A DNA stretch of 6,827 nt from contig DGQO01000206.1 in the NCBI GenBank assembly GCA_002400445.1, positions 1 to 6,827 on the forward strand. Reading direction: 5' to 3'. The first letter of the stretch is position 1. Every line of letters starts with the position of its first letter. The position numbers and the translations under genes are program-made. This document shows, piece by piece, positions 5,918-6,827 of the stretch. The notes beneath the pieces were generated by a model. The model had not been told where the DNA came from and did no database searches. It saw only the letters and a list, made by a program, of their open reading frames with translations. This stretch comes from Chitinophagaceae bacterium UBA4412. Its GTDB lineage: Bacteria > Bacteroidota > Bacteroidia > Chitinophagales > Chitinophagaceae.

Positions 5918-6517
5918 ATGATTAAAACAGGCAATCCAGTTATAAGCATATATACAGAAATGACGCCGAACCCGGAGACGATGAAGTTTGTAGCTAACAA
6001 ACTTTTATATCCCGGCAAGAGTGTCGATTTTCCGGATGAGTTGAGTGCAAAGCCTTCACCATTGGCACAGCAACTTTTTACTTTTCCTTTTATCAAATCT
6101 GTGTTTATTGCCAGCAATTTTGTAACCCTTACAAAAACGGAAGACACAGAAGATTGGCAGGATGTAATTCCTACCATCAAACTTTTTTTAAAAGATTACC
6201 TGGAAGAAGGAAAGCCTGTAGTAAACGAAGAAGAACTGGCGAATGTGAAAGCAGAAAGCAGTAATGAAGTGCATGCAGATGATGATGATGTGGTAAAACG
6301 TATTAAAGAATTATTAGAGAATTATGTGAAGCCGGCTGTGGAAATGGATGGCGGCGCTATACAGTTTAAGAGTTACGAAGATGGAAGGGTAAACCTGATG
6401 CTGCAGGGAAGCTGCAGTGGCTGCCCCTCATCTATGATTACGCTTAAGGCAGGCATAGAGGGAATGATGAAGCGGATGATTCCGGAGGTAAGAGAAGTAG
6501 TAGCAGAAGCAGAATAG
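5918..6517 (+). CDS. Nfu-type Fe-S cluster scaffold/carrier protein
   Basis: Carrier that receives Fe-S clusters from the assembly machinery (in this group usually SUF) and hands them to cytoplasmic client enzymes. The 199 residues form the two-domain layout of NFU1-like proteins. The N-terminal Nfu domain (about 9-97) contains EMTPNPETMKFVANK, FPFIKSVFIASNFVTLTK and WQDVIPTIKLFLKDY. An acidic linker (about 100-123, DDDD at 121-124) leads into the NifU C-terminal domain (about 125-195). That domain contains VKPAVEMDGGAIQF and GSCSGCPSS with the cluster-binding pair Cys166 and Cys169; two such pairs from a dimer hold one 4Fe-4S cluster. Both cysteines are intact. The ATG at 5918 gives the expected short lead before MTPNP; no SD is present. 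A strong terminator follows, so it is probably a single-gene unit. Confidence 0.95.
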   Translation: MIKTGNPVISIYTEMTPNPETMKFVANKLLYPGKSVDFPDELSAKPSPLAQQLFTFPFIKSVFIASNFVTLTKTEDTEDWQDVIPTIKLFLKDYLEEGKPVVNEEELANVKAESSNEVHADDDDVVKRIKELLENYVKPAVEMDGGAIQFKSYEDGRVNLMLQGSCSGCPSSMITLKAGIEGMMKRMIPEVREVVAEAE

Positions 6518-6538
6518 TTTGTTGGATTATAATTTTTG

Positions 6539-6568
6539 AAAGCATCCTGGTTCCAGGATGCTTTTTTT
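6539..6568 (+). terminator. Intrinsic terminator of the Nfu gene
   Basis: AAAGCATCCTGG (6539-6550) and CCAGGATGCTTT (6553-6564) are perfect 12-base inverted arms around TT; in RNA the inner pairs would open to a four-base or larger loop. A run of seven T (6562-6568) follows. It begins 21 bases after the Nfu stop. It may also help stop the convergent DoxX-like gene, but the T-run on that side is poor. Confidence 0.93.
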
Positions 6569-6618
6569 ATGTAGTGAAAATCTTATTCCCTCCTGCAGAG
6601 ATATATTTCTATCGAACC

Positions 6619-6827
6619 TTATTTTACTTTGCTATTGAACCAGGCCCATAAGATAAGCAGGGGCTGAAACAGCAGAAGCCGCAGCCAAAGTATCCAGGCT
6701 GGTATTGGGCTACCCCGAAAAACAAAATCATCTTGCAGCATATAAATGTGCGTAGGCAGAAACGCAAGGAGCATTAAAATAATACCATAACAAGCCCATT
6801 TTCTTGTGCGTACAGGTATGAGCAGCA
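6619..6827 (-). CDS. C-terminus of a DoxX-like membrane protein (partial, runs off the right edge)
   Basis: On the minus strand a frame is open from the window edge to a TAA at 6621-6619, giving 68 residues. It reads as membrane protein: TRKWACYGIILMLLAFLPTH (residues 7-26), then IYMLQDDFVF, a proline loop GSPIPAW (38-44), and a second hydrophobic segment ILWLRLLLFQPLLILWAWF (45-63), ending NSKVK. The pattern of a helix closing in F-P-x-x-I-Y-M and a last helix W-L-R-L-x-x-Q-x-x-L-I-x-W-A-W is what I know from small Bacteroidota DoxX-family proteins, whose biochemical role is mostly unclear. It converges on the Nfu gene with a 101-bp spacer. The N-terminal half lies outside the window, so family assignment rests on the tail only. 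Confidence 0.65.
   Translation of the reverse strand, partial: LLIPVRTRKWACYGIILMLLAFLPTHIYMLQDDFVFRGSPIPAWILWLRLLLFQPLLILWAWFNSKVK

Overview
The window looks like an ordinary chromosomal stretch from a Bacteroidota bacterium, most likely of the Chitinophagaceae type. The reasons are: start codons without Shine-Dalgarno sequences at usable spacing, -7 promoter boxes of the form TAnnTTTG, a typical Bacteroidota RpoN, a PcrA/UvrD helicase with a C-terminal Tudor-like tail, a two-domain Nfu protein, and an AT-leaning composition that is even across the genes. The family placement is an inference from protein style; no search was possible.

Layout from left to right. (1) At 1-138 on the minus strand is the N-terminus of an exported protein cut by the window edge. 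(2) It is divergent from rpoN (254-1738, sigma-54), whose leader contains an unusual fully tiled inverted-repeat cluster (199-240). (3) Seven bases after rpoN starts a polytopic membrane protein (1746-2420) with a recognisable but degenerate PAP2 phosphatase signature, followed by a GC-rich hairpin (2443-2473). (4) A gene-poor gap of about 450 bp (2421-2871) holds a perfect 14-bp palindrome, an orphan promoter-like box and one very short reading frame. (5) On the minus strand at 2872-3231 is a small lipoprotein with a cupredoxin-like fold whose copper site appears degraded. (6) Divergent from it is a UvrD/PcrA helicase (3342-5708), whose -7 box lies so close to the ATG that the mRNA may be leaderless. 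(7) Next come an Nfu-type iron-sulfur carrier (5918-6517) and a textbook terminator (6539-6568). (8) The right edge holds the C-terminal 68 residues of a minus-strand DoxX-like membrane protein.

How the genes work together: apart from a probable rpoN-membrane protein transcript, they appear to be independent housekeeping units (transcription initiation, DNA repair, Fe-S maturation, envelope proteins). I see no transposase, phage gene, CRISPR array, toxin-antitoxin pair, tRNA or rRNA. I do not see a convincing new multi-gene system. The best leads are small: the rpoN leader structure, the altered copper ligands, the divergent PAP2 protein and the orphan promoter/palindrome.
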